Below are positions 26,766 through 35,102 of a stretch of 64,000 nucleotides of DNA, one piece after another; position 1 is the stretch's first letter, and every line of letters begins with the position of its first letter. The notes beneath the pieces are model-generated. The model made no database searches. It saw only the letters and a program-made list of their open reading frames with translations, and had not been told where the DNA came from. Origin of the DNA: DAOUJI01 sp965237875 (GTDB taxonomy: Bacteria; Chloroflexota; Dehalococcoidia; Lucifugimonadales; JAGWBF01); the NCBI GenBank assembly GCA_965237875.1, contig CBDEGP010000002.1:1240001-1304000 (forward strand). The letters are read 5' to 3'. The position numbers and the translations under genes are program-made.

Positions 26766-27297
26766 TCTGCCCAAAATTATGAAGGTGCGGCGTCGGCATC
26801 TGCAATATCACCTACGCCCCGGCCGAATGTTCCGTCTACACAATGCTTCAGGCCTCGCGCAGGTCCTGCCGCATTGCCCGGAGGCAGCGGGCGCAGGCCC
26901 CATGCATGATGAGACGGCATCGGTGACGCACCCAGACTTTAGCGAAGCAGCGCGGATCGAGCGCTTGGCCGCCGCCTTGGAACAAGTGGAGGCGGAGGCG
27001 GAACCGTCTTACTCCCCGCCTCCACCTGCTATGCCCGGACCCAGGCCAAGGCTGGGATGGTCAACGCCACTCCCAAGAGGCTCGAATCGCCCATTTGGGA
27101 CCGCGATTCCTCTTAGCGGTGACTGTCTCTCCTCACTATCGGGTTCAGGTCCACTGCCGAGGAGTCCCATTGACATTCTGGCAGGATATCACCTAATTTA
27201 GACTTGTTTCTCCGAACAAGAGGCAGTCGAGCGTGTTAACGTGGACTCCCTTGTGAGAACGGTTCACGTAGGGTTGACAAGGATTACCGGAGCAATG
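26766..27297. other. Intergenic region upstream of the HTH-methyltransferase operon
   Basis: About 530 bp. A 140-codon frame (26779-27201) is Pro/Arg-rich, lacks a ribosome-binding site and looks non-coding. The promoter of the operon should lie here, but I cannot point to a convincing consensus. Confidence 0.45.
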
Positions 27298-27495
27298 ATG
27301 GAAGATCGTTGGTTCTCCGTAGACGAGATCGCGGCCTACCTTGGGATCAAGCGGGACACTGTCTACAAGTGGATCTCAGAAAAGCAGATGCCGGCACACA
27401 GGATGGGGCGCCTCTGGAAATTGCGCAGGGAGGAAATAGACGAATGGGTGAGATCGGGAGGAGCGGACGAGACCAGAGATCAAGGTCATGACTAG
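27298..27495 (+). CDS. Excisionase-type helix-turn-helix protein
   Basis: A ~65-aa MerR/excisionase-family (HTH_17) DNA-binding protein. FSVDEIAAYLGIKRDTVYKW is the helix-turn-helix, followed by the wing residues HRMGRLWKLRREEIDEWV. The ATG at 27298 has GGAG five bases upstream; an ATG at 27295 is also possible. The DNA methyltransferase gene follows 20 nt later, so it is likely the operon's own regulator. Small HTH proteins of this sort often precede modification genes and control their expression. An excision function is possible but no integrase is nearby. Confidence 0.82.
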   Translation: MEDRWFSVDEIAAYLGIKRDTVYKWISEKQMPAHRMGRLWKLRREEIDEWVRSGGADETRDQGHD

Positions 27496-27515
27496 CATAC
27501 TGGGTGAGACACTTG

Positions 27516-29453
27516 ATGAATAGGCCCGTCGAATCTCAAGGCTGGCCGCGGGGTCAGCGCTTGTTAGACTCCGCCAAGGGCAAGCCGGTCCGGCTAGACA
27601 CACTCGGAGGGTCGCCGGACCCTGGGGATGATGAGCAAGTCCGCCAATGGCTGGAAGGCCAATCCCGTCCATGGGCCCTAGACCTGTTCTGTGGTGCCGG
27701 TGGACTGAGCCTCGGGCTGAAGGAGGCTGGATTCTCAATCGTGGCTGCCGCCGACTCCGATGCCACGGCCTTGGAGTCCCACGCTCACAACATAGGAGGA
27801 TTGGTGTGGCATGGAGACCTCAGTGATCCTTCAGGATTCCTGAGGCAACTGCAGGCATGGGGCATTGAGGAGGTCGACATAGTCGCTGGTGGTCCCCCCT
27901 GTCAACCCTTCTCACGAGCCGGGGCATCCAAAATCCGCAGTTTGGTACGGGACGGGAAGCGTCCCGCAAACGACCCACGCGCGAACCTCTGGAGGAGCTT
28001 CTTCGAGATTGTCGACACGCTGGAACCCAAGGGGGTTCTTCTTGAGAACGTACCGGAATTCACCAGTGCCAGAGAAGGATCGATTCTGCTGGAGTTCCTA
28101 GATGAACTCAATAGCAGAGGTTACCAGCCATACGCGAATGTGGTCGAGGCCTGGAGGTATGGTGTGCCGCAGCACAGGAAGCGGCTTTTCGTCATCGCCT
28201 TACTGAAGGGCATGCAGTTCGAGTGGCCCACACCGCAAACGGACACGTGCACTTTGGGCGATGCCATTGAGGACCTTCCCAGAGTAGAGGCTGGTCAATA
28301 CAAGGAAACCCTGAATTACGAGCAACGCGAGAATGAAACGGCCCTTACGAAGTGGTTCAGGGATGGCCTGGATGGGGAGGAACGCGAGGTCGTGCGCGAT
28401 CACATCACAAGGGGGGTTAGGCCGGACGACGCTGAGATATTTGCAATGATGGAGCCGACCCAAAAGTACAGCGATGTTCCAAGTCACCTACAGAGATATC
28501 GAGCCGATATCTTCGACGACAGGTACTACCGGTTGTCAATGAAACATCTTTCCAGAAGCATTACGGCGCATTTGGCCAAGGATGGTTACGGGTTCATACA
28601 TCCGGAGATGCACCGGACAATCTCCGTAAGAGAAGCTGCCAGGATTCAGACGTTCCCAGACCGCTTTCGCTTCGCCGGACACCCGACGACCAGATTTAGA
28701 CAAATAGGCAACGCGGTTCCGCCACTGCTAGCTAAATCCATCGGTGTGGCTGTGGCAGAGTCTCTCCTATGTCAGAACCACGTCTCGCCGGAAGAACCAG
28801 TAGACCGGAGAGGAGCACTAGAAACGTGGCACAAATCCATAGACCGGCATCTTCCCTGGCGGGAACTGCGGAATGCCTGGCAAATACTACTAGCCGAGAT
28901 GTGCCTGCGCCGCACTCGGGCGGAGCAGGTCGCATCGGTATTTCCCAAACTGATTGAATTGGCGGCCACTCCGACCGACCTAGTCGCCAAGTGGCCGGAG
29001 GTATCGAAAACTCTTTACCACCTGGGGTTGAAATGGAGGGGTGCGAACCTCTTGCAGCTCGCCAAGACACTCGAGGACAAATTCGGGGGCGAGGTCCCAT
29101 CAACCCGGTCCGAATTGACCTCATTGCCAGGTGTGGGCGACTACGTTGCATCAGCAACCCTGTGCTTCGGATTTGGCAAACCTGTCGTCTTAATAGACAG
29201 CAACACCCGAAGGCTTGTAAGGCGTTGGTTGGGGGACTCTTCTCTCAGTGCCTGGCAGATGCGCCTGCGTCTCTATGAGGCATCGCAACCAAGGGGACCG
29301 GACGAGCATTGGAATTACATGCTGCTCGATTTGGCAGGCCTTGTGTGTACTCCCAGGAGGCCCAACTGCGGGATTTGTCCGCTGCGCGCGAGTTGTGCCA
29401 CTGGTGCGGCTGCTGACGCCGCTTCTCAAACGACCAGCAGGATGTCGACATGA
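27516..29453 (+). CDS. C5-cytosine DNA methyltransferase fused to a MutY/Mig-like DNA glycosylase
   Basis: A 645-aa fusion. Residues ~55-420 are a complete C5 methyltransferase: motif I DLFCGAGGLSLG, motif IV GGPPCQPFS with catalytic Cys129, motif VI ENVPEF, motif VIII QHRKRLFVI and motif X RQIGNAVPP. Residues ~440-640 are a HhH-GPD base-excision glycosylase: LPGVGDYVASAT (Tyr543 at the site that is Lys in EndoIII), catalytic Asp561 in LIDSNTRR, and a [4Fe-4S] loop of Cys611, 618, 621 and 627 (Cx6Cx2Cx5C). Tyr instead of Lys is as in the T:G-mismatch glycosylase Mig of archaeal plasmid pFV1. The likely role is to repair thymines made by deamination of the enzyme's own 5-methylcytosine. The ATG at 27516 has GGGTGAG upstream. 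Confidence 0.9.
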   Translation: MNRPVESQGWPRGQRLLDSAKGKPVRLDTLGGSPDPGDDEQVRQWLEGQSRPWALDLFCGAGGLSLGLKEAGFSIVAAADSDATALESHAHNIGGLVWHGDLSDPSGFLRQLQAWGIEEVDIVAGGPPCQPFSRAGASKIRSLVRDGKRPANDPRANLWRSFFEIVDTLEPKGVLLENVPEFTSAREGSILLEFLDELNSRGYQPYANVVEAWRYGVPQHRKRLFVIALLKGMQFEWPTPQTDTCTLGDAIEDLPRVEAGQYKETLNYEQRENETALTKWFRDGLDGEEREVVRDHITRGVRPDDAEIFAMMEPTQKYSDVPSHLQRYRADIFDDRYYRLSMKHLSRSITAHLAKDGYGFIHPEMHRTISVREAARIQTFPDRFRFAGHPTTRFRQIGNAVPPLLAKSIGVAVAESLLCQNHVSPEEPVDRRGALETWHKSIDRHLPWRELRNAWQILLAEMCLRRTRAEQVASVFPKLIELAATPTDLVAKWPEVSKTLYHLGLKWRGANLLQLAKTLEDKFGGEVPSTRSELTSLPGVGDYVASATLCFGFGKPVVLIDSNTRRLVRRWLGDSSLSAWQMRLRLYEASQPRGPDEHWNYMLLDLAGLVCTPRRPNCGICPLRASCATGAAADAASQTTSRMST

Positions 29454-31552
29454 GCACGGGACGTTCCGAATCCCTTGCCTTCAAGCCGAGAGCCAGGTTG
29501 CTTCGGCTGCTTGGTGACGAGCTGATCCGTGATGCCAATATTGCCATATTTGAACTCGTTAAGAACGGATATGACGCAGATGCCCGCTACGCCAACGTGA
29601 CCCTGCTAAATGTTGACAACCGTCGAACGGGCCGCATCGTCGTGGAAGATGATGGCAGCGGCATGGATTGGGAAACCATAACGGGTGTCTGGTTGGAACC
29701 GGGTACAGACTTTCGAAAGCAGCAGAGGAATCGCGAAGATGGGAGGTCGGCCATATTCGGGCGCCTGCCTCTGGGCGAGAAGGGTGTTGGTAGATTCGCC
29801 GCGGGAAAGTTGGGAGACAAGGTAACGCTCATCACCAGAGCGATGGATCAGCCCGAGATAGTTGTGGAAATCGATTGGGAGAGACTGCTTGGTCACGAAT
29901 ACCTCTCGGAAGCACTGGTTCCGATTCACACTAGGGAACCCTCCGTCTTCACTGGGCACAAGACTGGAACCAAGCTGGAGATCACTCGGCTGAGGGACGA
30001 ATGGAGCCGACGCATGGTCAGGGATGCTCAGCGGGCCATAACGGCTATCTGCTCGCCCTTTGGAGAGGTCGGAGACTTTCGGACGGAGCTCCGAGTGATC
30101 CCGGACAAGGGTTGGTTGACAGGACTTACCGACCCCAAGACTGTGATTGAACAGGCTTTGTTCACGGCCACAGGGCACATCTGGGGTGTGAAGGGCGAGG
30201 GCAATTACCTGTCGTATACGTACCAATTCAAGCCGCCGAGCGCCATGGACCGCGTTTCAGGCCGCACGGCCTCGGAAGAGAAACTCCGTCTACCAAACCC
30301 GCGCGCTACGAGGCTTGAGGATACTCTCCCAACCAACATGGCAGACCACGCCATTGGCGATGTGACGTTCATATTGCACATCTTCGACAGGGATCCTCAG
30401 ATCCTGCGCCTCAGTTCAACGGACCGTGGTGGACTGAGGCAATTCCTCGATCAAAACGGAGGGATTCGGGTGTATCGTGATGGTATGCGCGTGTACAGCT
30501 ATGGGGAGCCTGAGGACGACTGGTTGGACCTGAGCGGCAGACGCATCAACGTTCCGACCGCCCGGCTGAGCAATAACATCGTGACAGGGGCCTTTTCTCT
30601 TGATCTCAAACAGAGCGGTGATTTGGTCGAGAAGACCAACCGAGAGGGATTTGTCGAGAATAACGCGTATCGCTCATTCAGAAACGCAGTTATGCGTGCG
30701 GTGGACCAAATCACCCACGAACGAAATCTCGACAAAGTGAGAATTCGCAAAGCCTACAGCAGGCGCAATGAGAGTCTGGTTGAGGTCGTGGATGATCTCA
30801 GAAACGCTCTCCACGAACATGGCATGCTTGAACAGATCGCCCGGTATGTTGACCGACTAGAGCAACAGTATCTGGAAATGCGGGATAGGCTTCTTACCTC
30901 GGCGGGTGCAGGACTGAGTTTGGCAATCATCATACACGAAGTTGAAAAGGGTATCGAGGAATTGAGGCGTGCGACTGAGCGCGATGTGTCGGTGGACAGA
31001 ATCAGGGAGCTGGCGAATCACCTATCGGAACTGGTCGATGGCCTGACTTACCTTACTAGGCGTTCCGGCCGGAGTGTGGAGAAAGCGAGTCGCCTGGTTC
31101 GTCAATCTCTATTCAACACAGAGTATCGCCTCAGATACCACGGAATCAAAGTGATTAATGGATTTGAGATTGGGGGGAAGGATTTTGATATCCGATGCAC
31201 GCGCAGGTTGCTGATCGCCACCCTCATGAACCTAATAGACAACTCCATTTATTGGATCGATCTGAAGAAGCCCGACAACCCTTCCGTGTACGTTGGCCCC
31301 TCTTGGGAGTTTTCCCAAGGTCCCGCTATCGTGTTGGCGGATAATGGACCGGGATTCAGGGATCCTCCAGAGATGCTAGTTGAGCCATTCATCAGCAACA
31401 AACCAGACGGAATGGGGCTAGGCCTCCACTTGGCCGATGAGGTGATGAAGGCTCACGGGGGCAGATTACATTTTCCCGAGCAAGGAGAAATCACCCTGCC
31501 ACAGGGTATAGATGGGGCAGTGGTGGCCCTGCTCTTCAAGGGGGAGGGATAG
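29450..31552 (+). CDS. Dual-GHKL ATPase: Hsp90/MORC-like plus histidine-kinase-like domains
   Basis: A 700-aa protein whose ATG overlaps the methyltransferase stop. The N-terminal GHKL ATPase has FELVKNGYDADA (ATP/Mg-binding Asn near residue 33), VVEDDGSGMD, and LGEKGVGRFAAGKLG, as in Hsp90/MutL/MORC proteins; GTKLEITRL closes the fold. The centre is helical. Around residue 496 an H-box-like IIIHEVEKGIEELRR appears, followed by a second GHKL domain with MNLIDNSIYW (N box, ~593-602), VLADNGPGF (G1) and GMGLGLHLADEVM (G2). No membrane segment is visible. A cytosolic ATP-driven switch that passes phosphate to the next gene product is inferred. Confidence 0.85.
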   Translation: MSTGRSESLAFKPRARLLRLLGDELIRDANIAIFELVKNGYDADARYANVTLLNVDNRRTGRIVVEDDGSGMDWETITGVWLEPGTDFRKQQRNREDGRSAIFGRLPLGEKGVGRFAAGKLGDKVTLITRAMDQPEIVVEIDWERLLGHEYLSEALVPIHTREPSVFTGHKTGTKLEITRLRDEWSRRMVRDAQRAITAICSPFGEVGDFRTELRVIPDKGWLTGLTDPKTVIEQALFTATGHIWGVKGEGNYLSYTYQFKPPSAMDRVSGRTASEEKLRLPNPRATRLEDTLPTNMADHAIGDVTFILHIFDRDPQILRLSSTDRGGLRQFLDQNGGIRVYRDGMRVYSYGEPEDDWLDLSGRRINVPTARLSNNIVTGAFSLDLKQSGDLVEKTNREGFVENNAYRSFRNAVMRAVDQITHERNLDKVRIRKAYSRRNESLVEVVDDLRNALHEHGMLEQIARYVDRLEQQYLEMRDRLLTSAGAGLSLAIIIHEVEKGIEELRRATERDVSVDRIRELANHLSELVDGLTYLTRRSGRSVEKASRLVRQSLFNTEYRLRYHGIKVINGFEIGGKDFDIRCTRRLLIATLMNLIDNSIYWIDLKKPDNPSVYVGPSWEFSQGPAIVLADNGPGFRDPPEMLVEPFISNKPDGMGLGLHLADEVMKAHGGRLHFPEQGEITLPQGIDGAVVALLFKGEG

Positions 31553-31554
31553 GC

Positions 31555-32877
31555 ATGGATGGCCTCAAGACCAGTAGAGTCTTGGTCCTCGATGACGATA
31601 TCAAGGAGGCCATGCTGTTCATGGAGGCCTTGGCAAAACGCAGCATCGGATCGATCTATTTTCCTGGCGACGATGAAGGCAAATTGCCGACAGAAGAAAG
31701 CAGATTGACTGGCATCCGGCTCGCTGCACTTGATTTGGATCTTGGGATCGGAGGTGAAGCGGGCACGGTCATCGACGTTTTGGTCAGGACTCTGAACAAA
31801 CTCATTCATGAGAAAAACGGCCCATACTTGGCAATAGCTTGGACCAGCAGAGACGATACATACTTCGATGAATTCAAGAATCGGCTGACCGATCTGACTT
31901 GCCGCCCAGTCGGCGTGATCAAGATGCAGAAGAGTGATTACACCGAAATGGATACTATCTTCGCCAAGGTCAAGACATCGGTGGAAGAAGCCTATCCGCT
32001 GGGACTGCTCTCTTACTGGGAACAGGTCATTCACGATTCCAGCGGGAGCGTGATGCAAGTCTTGCCAGTGTCCACTGACTGGCAGCAGCAGAGCCGACAG
32101 ACCCTTCGTCTTATCCTAGACCACGCGGCGGCCTCAGACGGCCGTTCAGTTCCAAAGTTGGCCGCGCTGCTGTCGACTTTCAATTCCCTACAGCTCGACT
32201 CAATTGAGACCCGAATTGGGTCAATAACGGAGCAAGATGCCTCTCCCCTCGTCTCCCCGCTGGAAAACGTCGATACATCGGACGATTTGGAGTTCAAGGC
32301 CAAGCTCAATTTTCGACTGCTATGCACCGGTGCAGCAGCAGGCGTCGCCCCCGGAAACATCTATCGCTGCGACCAGGTCTGCGCTTCAGAAAACGCGAAC
32401 TTCCCAGATCTTGACCAACTCTTGGACGACATGGTGCGGTCGAGGCCGCATCCGGACGAAGAGAAGAGGCAGCAGCAACTGAATGGGGAAGAGGAGAAAA
32501 TTGAGGAACTGAAAACCGCGGGCAGCATCCCCATAGCTATGGAGGTCACCCCTGTCTGCGACTATCAACAGGGTAATGCCAAGCTGCCCCGCTTCTTATG
32601 CGGAGTGGCTGTCCCCTATGAAACCAGGCGTCGCACTAAGAAACCCGAGGGATTCCTAAGGACAGACAACGCCCCGATTGACTTTGAGTACGGTGACCTC
32701 GCCGGCAGGAAACTGCTGATCTGGAATTCGCGCTACATAGTGTCCGCTCCGAATGATGAGATCAACGGTGAAGCCAAATTGGTGCGCCTCCGTCAGGGAC
32801 CCCTGATAGATGTCCAAGCGTGGTTGGCAAGCCAGTTGAACCGTCCAGGCTATCTCTCATTGACCGCCTCATGGTAG
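31555..32877 (+). CDS. Receiver-like protein with large C-terminal domain, partner of the dual-GHKL protein
   Basis: A 440-aa protein beginning 2 nt after the GHKL gene stop. The first ~130 residues resemble a response-regulator receiver: RVLVLDDD (acidic Asp13-15), phospho-acceptor candidates Asp60/Asp62 in LAALDLDLG, Thr97-Ser98 in IAWTSRDD and a Lys in VIKMQKSD. The helix between has an extended insertion, so it is an atypical receiver, possibly the Response_reg_2 type. The remaining ~300 residues are unrecognised and contain a charged Gln/Glu-rich helix and a C-terminal region ending LSLTASW. No HTH is seen, so it is not an ordinary transcriptional regulator; an effector role is possible. 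Confidence 0.7.
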   Translation: MDGLKTSRVLVLDDDIKEAMLFMEALAKRSIGSIYFPGDDEGKLPTEESRLTGIRLAALDLDLGIGGEAGTVIDVLVRTLNKLIHEKNGPYLAIAWTSRDDTYFDEFKNRLTDLTCRPVGVIKMQKSDYTEMDTIFAKVKTSVEEAYPLGLLSYWEQVIHDSSGSVMQVLPVSTDWQQQSRQTLRLILDHAAASDGRSVPKLAALLSTFNSLQLDSIETRIGSITEQDASPLVSPLENVDTSDDLEFKAKLNFRLLCTGAAAGVAPGNIYRCDQVCASENANFPDLDQLLDDMVRSRPHPDEEKRQQQLNGEEEKIEELKTAGSIPIAMEVTPVCDYQQGNAKLPRFLCGVAVPYETRRRTKKPEGFLRTDNAPIDFEYGDLAGRKLLIWNSRYIVSAPNDEINGEAKLVRLRQGPLIDVQAWLASQLNRPGYLSLTASW

Positions 32878-32996
32878 TGGGAGCAGTCCATAGGCGCGTG
32901 TCAGGGATGGTAGTCCATTTTAGGAAGTGTCGAAGGACTCGTGAGACTACAGTCACAGTGCAGACCCTAGTCCTACTTTGAGGAGGTTGAGAGCAG

Positions 32997-33191
32997 ATGA
33001 AAAGTTCAGCGATCACGAGGAGGGACCTCCAGGTTCTGCTGGACGTGGCAGAAGGCTACACCGAAGAGAATGGTTATGCCGCAGTCAGTAGGTATGCGGC
33101 ACCCGAAGTCGTCCAGCGGGCCATCATGAACGCCAAATCCGTAATGCGCAGCCGCCCGGATGAAGCCTACTTGGTGACACCCAAGACCTAA
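32997..33191 (+). CDS. Small hypothetical protein
   Basis: A 64-aa basic, helical protein (MKSSAITRRDLQVLLDVAE at the start) with a GAGG ribosome-binding site upstream. I do not recognise it. Position, 119 bp after the receiver gene and 172 bp before parA, suggests it belongs to the same island segment. It could be a small DNA-binding or antitoxin-like protein, but no motif proves that. Confidence 0.5.
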   Translation: MKSSAITRRDLQVLLDVAEGYTEENGYAAVSRYAAPEVVQRAIMNAKSVMRSRPDEAYLVTPKT

Positions 33192-33363
33192 CTTTCTATG
33201 TACGCTGCGTTGTTCCAAGTCTTTCCTGCCAAACGAGTAAGGCCTACGAATGGTGCCGTCGATTGGTGGGTACGATTCGACTCCGTTAGAGGATGCAAGA
33301 TTCGCCAACGCTACTAATCTCAGCAAGTCATAACCTTGCACGAAACCAAACCGAGGAGGTGAC

Positions 33364-34203
33364 ATGGCACTTAAGGTGGCATTGATTAACATGAAGGGTG
33401 GAGTTGGGAAGTCAACGCTTGCTGTCAACGTGGCATGGGAAATGGCAACAGCCCCTTGGCACAAGAATGTCTTGGTAGTTGATCTGGACCCCCAATTCAA
33501 CTGCAGTCAGTATTTGGTGGGTGCTCACCGGATTGAGACGATCATTTCCAGCGGACAACCAACAGTTTGGGACATCCTTGAACAACTCACGGCAGTACCT
33601 GGCAGGCCAAGTGCTCCTATCGACCCTACCAAAGCCGTAGTCAGCGTGTATTCTCCCCGTTCTGAAGGCTCGATTGACCTTGTACCTTCGCGGTTAGAGG
33701 TGTCTCAGGCACTTCGCAATCCATCGGGTAAGGAGCAATTACTCAAGCAGGCTGTCGATCAACTGGAAGGAGCATATGATCTCGTGATCATTGACTGCGC
33801 TCCTACTGAATCAATGCTCACCATGGCGGCCTATCTCGTTGCCGATTATCTCCTGATCCCAGTTCGACCGGAGTTTCTATCTACGATTGGGTTACCCTTA
33901 CTGGAGCGATCCTTGGATGATTTCGCTACGTTGCACCCTAATAGCACACCAGAAGTCTTGGGACTTGTATTCAACGCGATTTCTGGATATTCACCGGAGG
34001 AGGTGACTTCGAGGACTGAGGTCCAGCGAGTTGCGCGCGCAAGCGGATGGCCTGTCTTCGACGAAGAGGTTAGCTACTCGAAATCGTTTCCAAAGAGTGC
34101 CCGTGAGGGACGTCCCATCTTTTGGACCTCTTATGTGAGGACAACAACCAAGAGGAATTTCCATAGTTTCGCCCGTGAGTTTGCAAATCGGATCGGCATA
34201 TGA
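33364..34203 (+). CDS. ParA/Soj-family ATPase
   Basis: A 279-aa deviant Walker A ATPase: INMKGGVGKSTLAVNVAW (residues 8-25), Walker A' VVDLDPQFNCSQ, and Walker B LVIIDCAPTES. Such ATPases position plasmids, chromosome origins or large protein complexes. The start has a strong GAGGAGGTG site. The next gene overlaps by 4 nt, as ParA/ParB-type partners often do. Base composition of this gene is visibly less GC-rich than its surroundings, in line with transfer. It may stabilise an extrachromosomal form of the island, or serve the adjacent GHKL/receiver system. Confidence 0.9.
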   Translation: MALKVALINMKGGVGKSTLAVNVAWEMATAPWHKNVLVVDLDPQFNCSQYLVGAHRIETIISSGQPTVWDILEQLTAVPGRPSAPIDPTKAVVSVYSPRSEGSIDLVPSRLEVSQALRNPSGKEQLLKQAVDQLEGAYDLVIIDCAPTESMLTMAAYLVADYLLIPVRPEFLSTIGLPLLERSLDDFATLHPNSTPEVLGLVFNAISGYSPEEVTSRTEVQRVARASGWPVFDEEVSYSKSFPKSAREGRPIFWTSYVRTTTKRNFHSFAREFANRIGI

Positions 34204-34742
34204 CTGAAAAATATGACGCAGCGATGCTGGATGCACTAGATCGTCTAATAGCTCGGTACGGTCCACGTCCAGTTACCCGTCTGGCGGAGTTGATTCGAGA
34301 CCCGCAACAGGCAAAGGACCTCGCGGCTGCATTGGAATCAGCGGCGGCTCGGGCTTCCCAGAGAAAGTCAAGGGCCAAGTCCCACAGAACCGACCGAGTT
34401 GGGATGGCTGTCCTGAATGATTTGAGGATGTCGGATCCCCGGAAGCACGCCATCGTAGCGGAGATCAGACATCAGCTAATATCGCGCTCGATCCTACCGT
34501 CCATGGACGAGCTCCGTCGATTCGCGAGGATGCACGACATTTCGATAGGCAAGGCATCGTCGAGGAATGCTGCTATCGCACCGCTCCTGAGGTCACTGTC
34601 CCAACTATCAACACCTGAAATCGAATTACTTCGCGATTCCGTCATACAGTCCGAGGTCAATGACCGGAGCCTAGACAAGTGGCGAGATGTAATCGTCCGA
34701 CGTCGACCTGACAAATCAGATGCAGAGGAAGCAACACAATAA
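34200..34742 (+). CDS. Hypothetical partner of ParA
   Basis: A 180-aa highly charged, helical protein overlapping parA by ATGA. It has a basic stretch ASQRKSRAKSHRTDR (residues 53-67) and helical C-terminal half. It does not resemble ParB. By position it could be the DNA-binding adaptor for the ParA ATPase, but that is inference. It is the last gene before repeat copy 3. Confidence 0.6.
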   Translation: MTEKYDAAMLDALDRLIARYGPRPVTRLAELIRDPQQAKDLAAALESAAARASQRKSRAKSHRTDRVGMAVLNDLRMSDPRKHAIVAEIRHQLISRSILPSMDELRRFARMHDISIGKASSRNAAIAPLLRSLSQLSTPEIELLRDSVIQSEVNDRSLDKWRDVIVRRRPDKSDAEEATQ

Positions 34743-35102
34743 AGCAGTGGTGGTGACCAACAGTCCGGGTCACCGCCTCCACGCCCGGCGCCCGACCTCC
34801 AACGAATCATAACGCCCGGTCATCTGGCACTGCGTAGGCCCGTATGTCACCGTCCCAAGCTGGTGGCCTCAGTAGGCTCAAAGGCTACCCAGCCAAAGTT
34901 CAAAAACGGTTCTGTCTACCGTATACGTTGGTGGGCCTAAGTGGATAGTAGGTGGAACAATCTTCGAGATGTGGCTGGGGGGACTGTGAGGCTCCCCCAA
35001 GGCCCGGCCCACCACCCCACGATTATGACAGGACCGCATGGGCGGCGGCAATGCCGCCTATGCTCGCGCAGCCAACCTTTGGCCGACCCGTCCCGATGGC
35101 CA
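34743..35102. other. Intergenic region holding the right-hand repeat
   Basis: About 360 bp between the island's last gene and a convergent epimerase-like gene. Its only recognisable content is repeat copy 3 (34933-35005) and flanking Pro/Gly-rich non-coding frames. Confidence 0.5.
34933..35005 (+). repeat. Dispersed structured repeat, copy 3
   Basis: A 73-nt element closely related to copy 2 at 26695. The closing arms GGGCCT (34933-34938) and AGGCCC (35000-35005) are identical, and the segment AAGTGGATAGTAGGTGG and the core ATCTTCGAGATGTGGCT are shared. The third stem has changed on both sides (CTGGGGG with CCCCCAAG instead of CTTGG with CCGAG), keeping pairing. It is in the same orientation as copy 2, 8.2 kb away, and marks the right edge of the island segment. 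Confidence 0.8.

Noticed and set aside
26779..27201. 140-codon frame upstream of the HTH gene
   Set aside because: Pro/Ser/Arg-rich sequence without a start signal. It overlaps the likely promoter region of the operon.
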